This document shows, piece after piece, positions 24,224 to 32,341 of a stretch of DNA of 41,084 nucleotides (the first letter of the stretch is position 1; each line of letters begins with the position of its first letter). The notes under the pieces are model-generated. The model had not been told where the DNA came from. It made no database searches and worked only from the letters and a program-made list of their open reading frames with translations. The stretch comes from JBAQMG01 sp049302575 (lineage in GTDB: Bacteria > Bacillota > Desulfitobacteriia > Desulfitobacteriales > Desulfitobacteriaceae): the NCBI GenBank assembly GCA_049302575.1, contig JBAQMG010000072.1:1-41084 (forward strand). Direction: 5' to 3'. A program made the position numbers and the translations under genes.

Positions 24224-25399
24224 TTAAGAATACATATACGTACGAGTTAGAGGCAAATTATTGTTAACTCCCTTAGTAAACAAGAATTGATGAAGATCGA
24301 TGTTACCACAATGGAAAGAAGCCGCACACGAGTTGAGATAGAGCCGCCACATCCGTAGAAAAGTTTCATCTTTAATTTTCTGGATTAACGGGATGGCATT
24401 CTCAAAGTTTTGAGCCCAGTGCTCCAAGGTCCGGGCGTAGTGTTCACGAAGACTCTCTAGGTCAGTGAGGTAGAACCTGTTGGCGGCCATTAGAGAAATA
24501 AGTTCTTGCATAGCGGGAATATATCCGCCTGGAAAAATGTACTTATTGATCCAACTATTCGTCCCCGCTTCTTCATAGCATGTAATACAATGTAAGAGAG
24601 ATACTCCCCCTTCATTCAAAAGGGATTTTACTGCAGAAAAATATTCCCCCAAGTGTTCTTTTCCCACGTGTTCAATCATCCCAACGCTTACGACCCGATC
24701 AAAAGTTCTACCTTTTAATTCTCGGTAGTCTAGGAGCTGAACTTCAACAAGATCCTGCAACCCCTCGTTTTCAATTCTTTCGAGAACCCGGGAATATTGC
24801 TCTATACTAAGGGTAATTCCCAGAGCTTTGACCTGATAAGTTTTAGCTACGGCAAGAATAAGTTCTCCCCACCCGCAGCCTATATCGAGTAAGGTTTGTC
24901 CAGGATGTAAGTTGAGTTTGAGTAGGATATGATCGACTTTATTCTTCTGGGCCTGAAGCAAGCTGTCTTCGGGTGACTTAAAATAGGCACAGGAGTAGGT
25001 CATGGTTTCATCTAACCATAAACGGTAAAAATCATTTCCTATATCATAGTGGAATTGAACATTTTCTTTGCTCTTCCGAATACTATTGAATAGAATTTTA
25101 ACCAATTTGACGTAAGCGTTTTTCTGATAAAGAAAGCTATCCTGATTCTTATAGAGGGATTCAATAACTTTTTGGACACTTCCCACAATGTCGATCTTCT
25201 TTTGCATATACCCTTCGCCAAAGGCCAAGGACGGATCGCTGATAATCTCCGTTTTGGCAATCGGCTCATTGAAATTAATCTGGAACTGAACCTTTCCCTC
25301 TCCATATTTTATAACTTCTCCATCCCAAAACTTTACTGCACATGAATCGGCAAACAGGTTTTTCATAAGATTCTGGAAAAATGCTTTGTCGGTGTTCAT
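24224..25399 (-). CDS. cfa: cyclopropane-fatty-acyl-phospholipid synthase
   Basis: The 391 aa product has an N-terminal lipid-interacting part, then YDIGNDFYRLWLDETMTYSC and YSCAYF (135-140), and the SAM motif LDIGCGWGEL at 171-180. EHVGKEHLGEYF and YIFPGGYIPAMQE follow. It transfers a methylene group from SAM to double bonds of membrane phospholipid acyl chains. Length is normal for the family. GGAGGCG precedes the ATG. It is the last gene of a leftward CBS-MFS-cfa run. Confidence 0.94.
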   Translation of the reverse strand: MNTDKAFFQNLMKNLFADSCAVKFWDGEVIKYGEGKVQFQINFNEPIAKTEIISDPSLAFGEGYMQKKIDIVGSVQKVIESLYKNQDSFLYQKNAYVKLVKILFNSIRKSKENVQFHYDIGNDFYRLWLDETMTYSCAYFKSPEDSLLQAQKNKVDHILLKLNLHPGQTLLDIGCGWGELILAVAKTYQVKALGITLSIEQYSRVLERIENEGLQDLVEVQLLDYRELKGRTFDRVVSVGMIEHVGKEHLGEYFSAVKSLLNEGGVSLLHCITCYEEAGTNSWINKYIFPGGYIPAMQELISLMAANRFYLTDLESLREHYARTLEHWAQNFENAIPLIQKIKDETFLRMWRLYLNSCAASFHCGNIDLHQFLFTKGVNNNLPLTRTYMYS

Positions 25400-25462
25400 T
25401 TTCTACGCCTCCATTATTAAGAACTACCAGTAATAATTCTAACCAATCCAGACATAAATCAA

Positions 25463-26707
25463 TCAATGGGCTGCCCTGACATTATCAACGTGTTTTACAT
25501 GTTGATAATTGAGTCCGATAAACAGAGCTGAAAGACCTACAAACACCGCTGCAACGATGAACGAAATATGTGGGTTAAACCACTCAGACAGTTTACCAGC
25601 TAGAAATGGAGAGATAACCCCTCCTATGAAGCGTAAAAAGCTATAGGTGGCGGATGCAGTCGATTGTTCGACTGGGGATGCATTCATTACCGCCGTCGTA
25701 ATTAGTGTATTGTTATTCCCTATTAATGCACCGGAAAAAATAACTGCTGCGATAACAACCCATTGCAACGATGTCCAGATGCCCATAATAAGCAAAACCA
25801 ATGCAAACAAGACCAACATGATGATCATCGCTTTAATACTACCGAAAAACTTTTGAAGTCTTGGTGCCATGAAAACAGAGGTAAAGGCCAGTAGCACTCC
25901 CCAGCCTAAAAATACAAAGCCTAAACCATGGGCATCTAATCCCAGCACAAAAGGTGCGTAAGCTAATATTGTGAAAAAACCGAAATTGTATAGAAGGGCT
26001 CCAACACCGAATATTACAAGCGAACGATGCTTCATAGCACGAAACGGCTCGAGTATTGATGTTTTGGCTTTTACAGCATTTTTGTTCTGAGAATTCGGCA
26101 TCAAAATGCTTAAGTTAACAAAGGCGAGCACCATTAACGCGGCAACCCCAAGGAAAGGTCCACGCCAGGATATGGCCCCCAACCATCCGCCAAGCAGCGG
26201 TCCTACAGCGATGCCAATTCCCATCGACGCTTCATACAAAATGACGGCTTTTGCTTTGTTAGTCTTTGAAAGAGCTACTATAGCGCTCAAAGACGTAGCA
26301 ACAAACAGTGCGTTTCCTAATCCCCAACCGCCTCGCAGTCCAATAAGCGTCCAAATATCATTCGAAAGGCCGCACAGCGCTGAAAATACTCCAATAATGA
26401 CAACACCCAGAAGCAATGTCCATTTCATACCAATTCTGGACGAAATTGAACCGGTAATCAGCATTGCGACAGCCATGACAGCGTTATAACTGGTGAACAG
26501 TAAGCTAACTTGACTTGGGGAGGCATGTAGATTTTTGGCAATTGAGGTCAGGATCGGGTCAACAAGACCAAGTCCCATAAAAGCAATGATACAAGCAAAG
26601 AAGACAGCCCATACGGCTCTTGGCTGGTTAAGAATACTAACCTTTTCTTGTGTGGATGTAGTAGGTATTGATGACTTTGAGACCACCGATTGTGCTGAAG
26701 ATGACAT
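25463..26707 (-). CDS. MFS transporter
   Basis: Reading from ATG 26707, after AGAGGGG, gives 414 aa and avoids overlap with the CBS gene (the longer open frame begins at 26821). It has twelve predicted membrane helices. A loop-2/3 motif ISSRIGMKWTLLLG is close to the MFS motif A, and GLRGGWGLGNALF is typical of drug:H+ antiporters of the 12-helix type. Substrate is not known. It is co-oriented with CBS (upstream) and cfa (downstream), and all are divergent from a marR gene, which often controls such efflux genes. Confidence 0.88.
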   Translation of the reverse strand: MSSSAQSVVSKSSIPTTSTQEKVSILNQPRAVWAVFFACIIAFMGLGLVDPILTSIAKNLHASPSQVSLLFTSYNAVMAVAMLITGSISSRIGMKWTLLLGVVIIGVFSALCGLSNDIWTLIGLRGGWGLGNALFVATSLSAIVALSKTNKAKAVILYEASMGIGIAVGPLLGGWLGAISWRGPFLGVAALMVLAFVNLSILMPNSQNKNAVKAKTSILEPFRAMKHRSLVIFGVGALLYNFGFFTILAYAPFVLGLDAHGLGFVFLGWGVLLAFTSVFMAPRLQKFFGSIKAMIIMLVLFALVLLIMGIWTSLQWVVIAAVIFSGALIGNNNTLITTAVMNASPVEQSTASATYSFLRFIGGVISPFLAGKLSEWFNPHISFIVAAVFVGLSALFIGLNYQHVKHVDNVRAAH

Positions 26708-26744
26708 CCTCTTACCCCTCTTCTGATTAATGCTAGAAACGATG

Positions 26745-27200
26745 TTACAGTATGGCTTTAAAGGAGTGCCAGACGACATCTCCACGGCTAATGATTCCAA
26801 CCAATACCCCGTTACGTTCAACCGGTAGTTTCTTTATTCTCTTTTTTCCTAAGATAGCAGCGATATTTTCAATTTCCTCATCCCAAGCAACTTTAATAAC
26901 CTTCCTTTGGGCAATGTCCATAATATTTAAATTTAGCAATCTTTGCGCCCTTTCCACAAATTCCTCATCATCCCCTTTGATTACAGTCACAAAGACGAAA
27001 GCATCAACTACAAAATCGTGATGTTTGCCAATATATCTCATGATGTCCCCGTCACTCACATAAGCGACGATTTCGTTTCTGTCGTTAACCACAGGAAGGC
27101 CACTAATATGATACGCCATAAATTTTTCGATGACAGAGCGTACAGTGTCGCTTTCCTTAACTAGATATACATTGTTCATCATAATTTCATAAGCTTGCAT
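26745..27200 (-). CDS. tandem CBS-domain protein
   Basis: From ATG 27200, 6 bases after AGGAGG, the product is 151 aa and consists of two CBS domains: ESDTVRSVIEKFMAYHISGLPVVNDRNEIVAYVSDGDIM and KVAWDEEIENIAAILGKKRIKKLPVERNGVLVGIISRGDVV. About 60 residues with charged DDEEFVERAQR lie between them. CBS pairs bind adenine nucleotides or SAM and regulate partners; no partner domain is fused here. A near-consensus promoter lies upstream (27265-27293), making it the first gene of the CBS-MFS-cfa operon. Confidence 0.9.
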   Translation of the reverse strand: MQAYEIMMNNVYLVKESDTVRSVIEKFMAYHISGLPVVNDRNEIVAYVSDGDIMRYIGKHHDFVVDAFVFVTVIKGDDEEFVERAQRLLNLNIMDIAQRKVIKVAWDEEIENIAAILGKKRIKKLPVERNGVLVGIISRGDVVWHSFKAIL

Positions 27201-27264
27201 AATCATCCTCCTCATTTATTTGCTTATTTTCCAAACAAGTTGTAACATGAAAGTATCTAGTTGT

Positions 27265-27293
27265 ATTCTACATGTACTTTTTGTTTCTGTCAA
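27265..27293 (-). promoter_or_regulatory. promoter of CBS-MFS-cfa operon
   Basis: On the minus strand, TTGACA (27293-27288), a 17-base spacer and TAGAAT (27270-27265) lie about 65 bases before the CBS start. Confidence 0.75.
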
Positions 27294-27344
27294 CAACAAG
27301 GCTTTTTATTAACATTGTCTGTATTTTTAAAATGATTGCGTTTC

Positions 27345-27353
27345 TGTTAAAAT
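27345..27353 (+). promoter_or_regulatory. possible extended -10 of marR gene
   Basis: TGTTAAAAT fits an extended -10 element 38 bases before the ATG of the MarR-type gene. No -35 is evident. Confidence 0.35.
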
Positions 27354-27391
27354 AGGCCATGGTAAGGATTAAAAATGAGGTGAGTAAAGAC

Positions 27392-27829
27392 ATGGATGAA
27401 CATGCATTGAAAATAATTGAACTTGAATTGGCGATCCTCATTCGCCGTGTCTCATTAATTACAACCTATAATAAATTAGGCAATCTCGATCGATCGGCAT
27501 ATCTTTTATTACATCAAATAACCTCTCATGAAGCTGCTGGAGTTAAAGCACTGGCAGATGAATCCCATTTGGATATTTCCACTGTCAGCAGACAAGCGGC
27601 AGCCCTAGAGCAGAAAGGATATGTATACAGGATTCCCGATCCCTTGGATGGGAGAGCGTACTCCTTTCAGATAACGGATTTGGGAACAAAAGAATATAAC
27701 GAACACAAACAAGCACGATTGGCTAAAATAGCGGACATTTTAAAAGAATGGTCCGCTGAAGATTGCGAAATGTTCGGACAACTGTTGCGAAAATACAATT
27801 GTTCATCATTAATATGGAAATCTGACTAG
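27392..27829 (+). CDS. MarR-family transcriptional regulator
   Basis: ATG 27392 follows GAGGTGAG at suitable spacing and gives 145 aa; an in-frame ATG at 27359 lacks a site. The winged HTH reads GVKALADESHLDISTVSRQAAALEQKGYVYRIPDPLDGRAYSFQIT, with recognition helix DISTVSRQAAAL and the DxRAYSFQIT wing. It is divergent from CBS-MFS-cfa and is the natural candidate to repress that operon or itself. The ligand is unknown. A weak hairpin terminator follows at 27848-27880. Confidence 0.92.
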   Translation: MDEHALKIIELELAILIRRVSLITTYNKLGNLDRSAYLLLHQITSHEAAGVKALADESHLDISTVSRQAAALEQKGYVYRIPDPLDGRAYSFQITDLGTKEYNEHKQARLAKIADILKEWSAEDCEMFGQLLRKYNCSSLIWKSD

Positions 27830-27847
27830 CCTCAACATCAATAAATG

Positions 27848-27880
27848 ACAACAGCAGCGATTGCGTTCTTCTGTTGTTTC
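27848..27880 (+). terminator. weak terminator after marR gene
   Basis: ACAACAG pairs with CTGTTGT around an AG/CT inner pair, followed by a short T-rich run. Confidence 0.4.
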
Positions 27881-27978
27881 CGTTAAGTAAAAGTGAGTAG
27901 AAAGATCAATGTCCCACAGAAGTGCAGGAAGTATAATTTTGTTCAATCTGTTAACTTCATCAAGTTATCTGTGACACC

Positions 27979-28012
27979 AAAAAAGCCAGAGCGTTTAGCA
28001 TCCGCTCTGGCA
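27979..28012 (-). terminator. minus-strand terminator of a remnant gene
   Basis: GCCAGAGCG pairs perfectly with CGCTCTGGC; on the minus strand it is followed by TTTTTT. The stop codon of the frame-shifted remnant at 27995 lies in its loop. Confidence 0.75.
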
Positions 28013-28266
28013 TGATTCATTGACCTTTGTAATTTCAGTTGGTCGACGGGAGTCCAAAATTTGTTCGGTTCTATCAAACACAGTCTCTTCGCCGAAATAA
28101 TTTTCATCTAATATGTGAGCCAAAGAATTCTCTATCAACGACTTGTTATGTTCTAATTTGCGACCTTTTGCTTCGTTGAATTACGAGATTCAATCGTAAA
28201 CTGGTTGTATTGAACATACAGTTTTTTCAGTTGCACATTTAATTCCTTTTCCTTATAATACCACAT
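27995..28266 (-). pseudogene. frameshifted gene remnant, unknown family
   Basis: On the minus strand, a frame with MWYYKEKELNVQLKKLYVQ and NQFTIESRNSTKQ shifts near 28160 into GRKLEHNKSLIENSLAHILD, FGEETVFDRTEQILDSRRPT and EITKVNESCQSGC, ending at TAA 27995. The joined product would be a soluble charged protein of about 90 residues. I do not recognise the family. The terminator directly after it suggests it was once a real 3' end. It lies right after the altered end of galE, so insertion of this block probably removed the native galE tail. Confidence 0.4.
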
Positions 28267-28371
28267 GAAACTTACTTTTTTAAACCGTCCTTCAAGTTGT
28301 GTTTGGGCAAGTGTTCTCTCTGAACGACCCCTTGCCAAAGGGGTCTGACCGTGCGCCAAGCTAAGGGTACA

Positions 28372-29394
28372 TTATCTAGTGGGCGGGAATCTCACTAGAA
28401 AAGGTTTAGCGACAAACGCCCATGCATCAGCACACATTTCGTTTAGCTCCCTGCTGGCTATCCAGCCCAACTCCACTTTAGCCTTTTGCGGGTCGGCGTA
28501 GCATTCAGCAATATCGCCAGCGCGACGGGGAACTATTTTGTAGTTCACTTTTTGTCCGGTTGCCCCTTCAAAGGTCTGGATTACTTCAAGAACGCTGTAG
28601 CCTTTGCCAGTACCTAGGTTATAGGCTTCTATACCCTTTGTCTGCATAACTTTTTCCAAGGCTTTGATATGTCCTAGGCTTAGGTCTACGACATGGATGT
28701 AGTCTCTTACGCCAGTTCCGTCTTTGGTGGGGTAGTTATCACCGAAAACGCTGAGAACTTCTAGTTCCCCAACCGCTACTCTGGTGATGTAGGGCATGAG
28801 GTTATTTGGGATGCCGTTGGGGTCTTCACCAATGAGCCCACTTTTGTGTGCGCCGATGGGGTTGAAGTATCTCAACAGGGCGATACTCCAAGCGTTATTA
28901 GAGGTAGATAGATCTCTCAGGATGTTTTCGATCATGAGTTTTGTACTGCCATAGGGATTGTTAGTGGCTAAGGGGAAATCCTCCTTTATAGGGACGGTTC
29001 GGGGCTTACCGTAAACGGTAGCCGATGAGCTGAAAACTAGGCGTTTTACCTTATATTTTGCCATGGTTTCGCAGAGGATCAGGGTACCGCTTACATTGTT
29101 ATGATAGTATCTAAGGGGTATTTCTACTGATTGCCCTACCGCCTTGAGTCCTGCGAAATGTATGACTGCATCGATTTGGTTTTCGGCAAAAATAGCTTCT
29201 ATCGCTGATCTGTCTAAGAGGTCGGCTTCATAGAATTTAAAGTCTTTGTTGGTGATTTGTTTAATTCTCTGTAGGGTTTTGGGTTTGGAGTTAATGAAGT
29301 TATCAAAAATGATGATTTCATAGCCTGCGTTTAAGAGTTCAACACAGGTATGACTACCGATGTAGCCTGCTCCGCCAGTAACTAATATAGTCAT
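28372..29394 (-). CDS. galE: UDP-glucose 4-epimerase
   Basis: The 340 aa product is a short-chain dehydrogenase-fold epimerase. The NAD motif is GGAGYIG (7-13), the catalytic SSSATVYG is at about 122-129 and YGSTK at 148-152 (Tyr148, Lys152). VRDYIHVVDL and YNLGTGKGYSVLEV are further GalE signatures. It interconverts UDP-glucose and UDP-galactose for cell-surface sugars. GGAGGGC precedes the ATG. The last residues, FVAKPFLVRFPPTR, differ from the usual aromatic end (DAWRWQ...), and an inverted repeat CTAGTG/TCACTAG spans this point, so the C-terminus seems replaced by inserted DNA. The fold is likely unaffected. Confidence 0.92.
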   Translation of the reverse strand: MTILVTGGAGYIGSHTCVELLNAGYEIIIFDNFINSKPKTLQRIKQITNKDFKFYEADLLDRSAIEAIFAENQIDAVIHFAGLKAVGQSVEIPLRYYHNNVSGTLILCETMAKYKVKRLVFSSSATVYGKPRTVPIKEDFPLATNNPYGSTKLMIENILRDLSTSNNAWSIALLRYFNPIGAHKSGLIGEDPNGIPNNLMPYITRVAVGELEVLSVFGDNYPTKDGTGVRDYIHVVDLSLGHIKALEKVMQTKGIEAYNLGTGKGYSVLEVIQTFEGATGQKVNYKIVPRRAGDIAECYADPQKAKVELGWIASRELNEMCADAWAFVAKPFLVRFPPTR

Positions 29395-29423
29395 AATGCC
29401 CTCCGATATTTCGAATAAGTATA

Positions 29424-29452
29424 ATGGTAATGGTATACTCGGAAGGTGTCAA
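29424..29452 (-). promoter_or_regulatory. galE promoter
   Basis: On the minus strand, TTGACA (29452-29447), a 17-base spacer and TACCAT (29429-29424) lie about 30 bases before the galE start. Confidence 0.55.
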
Positions 29453-29661
29453 GAACATCCTATTAGGAACGTTACCTAATATTGAGTATCATTCTCCAAC
29501 TAAATCCTTGATAAGTTGAGTGTATTGACCTACCAAACCATGGTAAAATATGGGTAAAGACGTTTCTGTGAGGGCGATTAGGACATGAATTCCCTTGAGA
29601 GCTATGCTGTGGATGGAGATTTGAACCTGAACGGATCAAATAGGATAAAGGGGTGTTGTAG

Positions 29662-29887
29662 GTGGTAGGAAAATCATTGGAATCCGAGTTTGAACGTTGG
29701 GAACGAATTGATGGTATAATTTACGATATGACACCACCACCATCGTCCCAACATCAAGCTATTGTGGGAAGTTTATAAACTCTCAGAGAACGTATTTACT
29801 GAACCGCAAGTGTACGGGAAAGACGATACAGTTAAAGAAAGTATATTTGAGGACTTGGAAATTAATTTGTACGACATATTTAATTAG
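29662..29887 (+). pseudogene. Uma2-family nuclease remnant, middle deleted
   Basis: GTG 29662 opens ESEFERWERIDGIIYDMTPPP and SSQHQAIVGSL, the typical Uma2 start, then a stop. In the next frame LSENVFTEPQVYGKDDTVKE and SIFEDLEINLYDIF follow, the typical Uma2 end. The central part with the nuclease core is missing, so only about 70 of 190 residues remain. The rest of 29395-30140 has the galE promoter and, near the end, the ilvB promoter. No T-box motif was found before ilvB. Confidence 0.75.
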
Positions 29888-30098
29888 GCTCGAGGGCACA
29901 AGGTGCCTTGCTCAAACTTGGCTCCATGGTAAAATAAGAACTATGTAAAAGTAATCTCGTTCTTGATTTGATAAAAAGTGATGAGAATAAGGTTTTTGGT
30001 CTCAGAGAAGAGGATTATTGAAAACAAAGGTGTTGCACTATTCCCTAAACTCCAATAGAAAATATAATTAACCTAGTGCAAAAATTCGACATGTATAC

Positions 30099-30104
30099 TA
30101 TAAT
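30099..30104 (+). promoter_or_regulatory. -10 element before ilvB
   Basis: TATAAT lies 36 bases before the ilvB start. The -35 region is weak, so activation by a regulator is possible. Confidence 0.4.
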
Positions 30105-30140
30105 ACAGAAAAGAAAAAAGAGAATAGGGAGGCCATTAGC

Positions 30141-31829
30141 TTGATAATGACTGGAGCAGAGGCAATTATCGAATCTCTGAAAAAGGAACAGGTTGAAATT
30201 GTATTTGGCTATCCCGGTGGGGCAGTCTTAACGCTCTATGATGCTTTGTATACGGCAAATTTTAAGCATTTACTGACTAAACACGAACAGGGTGCAGTTC
30301 ATGCTGCCGATGGCTATGCTCGGGCAACTGGAAAGGTGGGGGTATGCATTGCAACCTCTGGCCCAGGGGCAACGAATCTTGTCACTGGGATTGCGACCGC
30401 TTACATGGATTCGATTCCTTTGGTGGCGATCACCGGACAAGTTGCCGTTTCCTTGATAGGTAGGGATTCTTTTCAGGAAGCTGACATTTGTGGGATTACA
30501 ACTCCGATCACCAAACATAATTATTTGGTGAAAAAAGTTGAGGATTTACCAAGGGTAATAAAGGAAGCCTTTTATATTGCTCGAACTGGTCGACCTGGTC
30601 CGGTTGTCATCGATGTAGCTAAAGATGTGTTTGCTGCTACTTTAGACTATCAATATCCGGAAACAGTTAAATTGCGTGGCTACCACCCTTTGTTTGAAGG
30701 GGATATGAAAATCATAGACAGCGTATTAGAGGAAATGAAGTTAGCTAAAAAACCTCTCATCTTTGTGGGGGGTGGAGTAAATCTGGCAGATTCCGCTCAG
30801 GTCTTGAGAGCTTTAGTCGATCAAACCGGGTTTCCGGTAATTTCTACGTTAATGGGTTTGGGCTGTCTTCCTGCGGAGCATCCTCAGTATTTAGGGATGG
30901 TAGGTATGCATGGAACTTATGCTGCTAATATGGCCACGACCGAATGTGATTTGCTGTTAGGGATTGGGGTGCGCTTTGATGATCGAGTCACCGGACTTAT
31001 TGCTGATTTTGCTGCTAAAGCTAAGGTCGTCCACTTTGATATTGATCCCGCCGAAATTAATAAAAACATCTTGACCCAGATTCGGGTAGTAGGGGATTTA
31101 AAATGGTCTTTACCTTCCCTGCAGCAACGAATTCTTGCAGCAGACTTAGCCTGGAAGGAACAAATTGAACCATGGGTTGAGCAAGTTTCAAGCTGGCAAA
31201 GGGAAAAACCTTTGACCTATGAACAAACTTCTGAAGTAATAATGCCTCAAGCAGTGATCGAAAAAGTGAGTGAGCTGACTCAGGGTGAAGCGCTTATCGT
31301 GACCGATGTGGGTCAACATCAGATGTGGGTAGCCCAATATTATGGTTTTAAAAACCCGCGTTCTTTACTGACGTCGGGTGGTCTAGGTACGATGGGTTAT
31401 GGTCTCCCGGCTGCCCTTGGCGCTCAGAGTGGGTTTCCTCAAAAACCTGTGATTCTTTTTGCTGGGGATGGCGGTATCATGATGAATTGCCAGGAGTTGG
31501 CTACAATAGCTAATTATGAATTGCCGGTTAAAGTGTTAATCTTTAACAATCAAGTCTTAGGAATGGTTGCTCAGTGGCAGAGAATGTTCTACGGTGGGAG
31601 GTATTCGCATACCAGTCTGAAAGGACACACGGATTTTGTGAAACTAGCCGAGGCTATGGGAGTGACTGGTTTGCGCGTTAGCAAACCGTCTGAACTTGAA
31701 GAGACTCTGAAAACGGCGCTGGCTATCCCAGGGCCGGTTGTGGTAGATATTCAGATTCCCGAAACAGAGGATGTCTTACCGATGGTACCACCAGGTGGTC
31801 GCTTAGATCAGATGATCATGGGAGGTTAA
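30141..31829 (+). CDS. ilvB: acetolactate synthase, large subunit
   Basis: The 562 aa product has FGYPGGAVL, catalytic Glu49 in KHEQGAVHAADGYARATG, FAD-region GLGCLPAEHPQYLGMVGMHG, and the TPP/Mg motif GDGGIMMNCQELATIANYE near residues 435-453. VLGMVAQWQRMFYGGRYSHT is the usual end of the active-site lid. It condenses two pyruvates, or pyruvate with 2-oxobutyrate, the first step of branched-chain amino acid synthesis. TTG 30141 is chosen because GGGAGG lies 8 bases upstream; ATG 30147 would be 14 bases away. The small subunit follows after 4 bases. Confidence 0.95.
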   Translation: MIMTGAEAIIESLKKEQVEIVFGYPGGAVLTLYDALYTANFKHLLTKHEQGAVHAADGYARATGKVGVCIATSGPGATNLVTGIATAYMDSIPLVAITGQVAVSLIGRDSFQEADICGITTPITKHNYLVKKVEDLPRVIKEAFYIARTGRPGPVVIDVAKDVFAATLDYQYPETVKLRGYHPLFEGDMKIIDSVLEEMKLAKKPLIFVGGGVNLADSAQVLRALVDQTGFPVISTLMGLGCLPAEHPQYLGMVGMHGTYAANMATTECDLLLGIGVRFDDRVTGLIADFAAKAKVVHFDIDPAEINKNILTQIRVVGDLKWSLPSLQQRILAADLAWKEQIEPWVEQVSSWQREKPLTYEQTSEVIMPQAVIEKVSELTQGEALIVTDVGQHQMWVAQYYGFKNPRSLLTSGGLGTMGYGLPAALGAQSGFPQKPVILFAGDGGIMMNCQELATIANYELPVKVLIFNNQVLGMVAQWQRMFYGGRYSHTSLKGHTDFVKLAEAMGVTGLRVSKPSELEETLKTALAIPGPVVVDIQIPETEDVLPMVPPGGRLDQMIMGG

Positions 31830-31833
31830 GCAA

Positions 31834-32328
31834 ATGAAACATACACTGGCTGTCTTAGTTGAGAATAGACCAGGCGTTTTAACGCATATTTCAGGTCTTA
31901 TCAGTCGTCGAGCCTTTAATATAGAGAGTATTGCCGCTGGATATACAGAAGAACCAGAGACAACGCGGATTACGATTGTGGTCGAAGGCGACGATAATGA
32001 GTTGGAACAAGTCGTTAACCAATTATCAAAGTTAGTCGATGTGATCAAGATTAGTGATCTTACTGCGATCGATTCTATTCATCGCGAGTTAGCTTTGATT
32101 AAAGTGAAAGCCAGCTCTGAGACGCGTTCGGATATTGTTAATATCGTGGAGATATTTCGGGCTAAAATAGTGGATGTCAACAGGGAGACGATGGTCATAG
32201 AACTTTCTGGGGAAGAGGCTAAGATTGATGCTTTGTGCCAGATGCTTGAAGATCATGGAATTATCGAAATTGTTCGAACTGGGAAAATAGCGCTCTCCCG
32301 AGGACCGATTCCTGCAAAGGAGTTTTAA
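31834..32328 (+). CDS. ilvN: acetolactate synthase, small regulatory subunit
   Basis: The 164 aa product has an N-terminal ACT domain (LAVLVENRPGVLTHISGLIS, SRRAFNIESIAAGYTEEPET) and the C-terminal small-subunit domain (RELALIKVKASSETRSDIVN). It stabilises the large subunit and gives valine feedback control. GGGAGG precedes the ATG. The gene sits 4 bases after ilvB and 13 bases before the deacetylase gene, suggesting one transcript. Confidence 0.94.
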   Translation: MKHTLAVLVENRPGVLTHISGLISRRAFNIESIAAGYTEEPETTRITIVVEGDDNELEQVVNQLSKLVDVIKISDLTAIDSIHRELALIKVKASSETRSDIVNIVEIFRAKIVDVNRETMVIELSGEEAKIDALCQMLEDHGIIEIVRTGKIALSRGPIPAKEF

Positions 32329-32341
32329 GGGGTGAGCAGAA

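Noticed and set aside
29888..30140. T-box leader before ilvB
   Set aside because: No AGGGTGG-type antiterminator motif or terminator hairpin was found in the leader.
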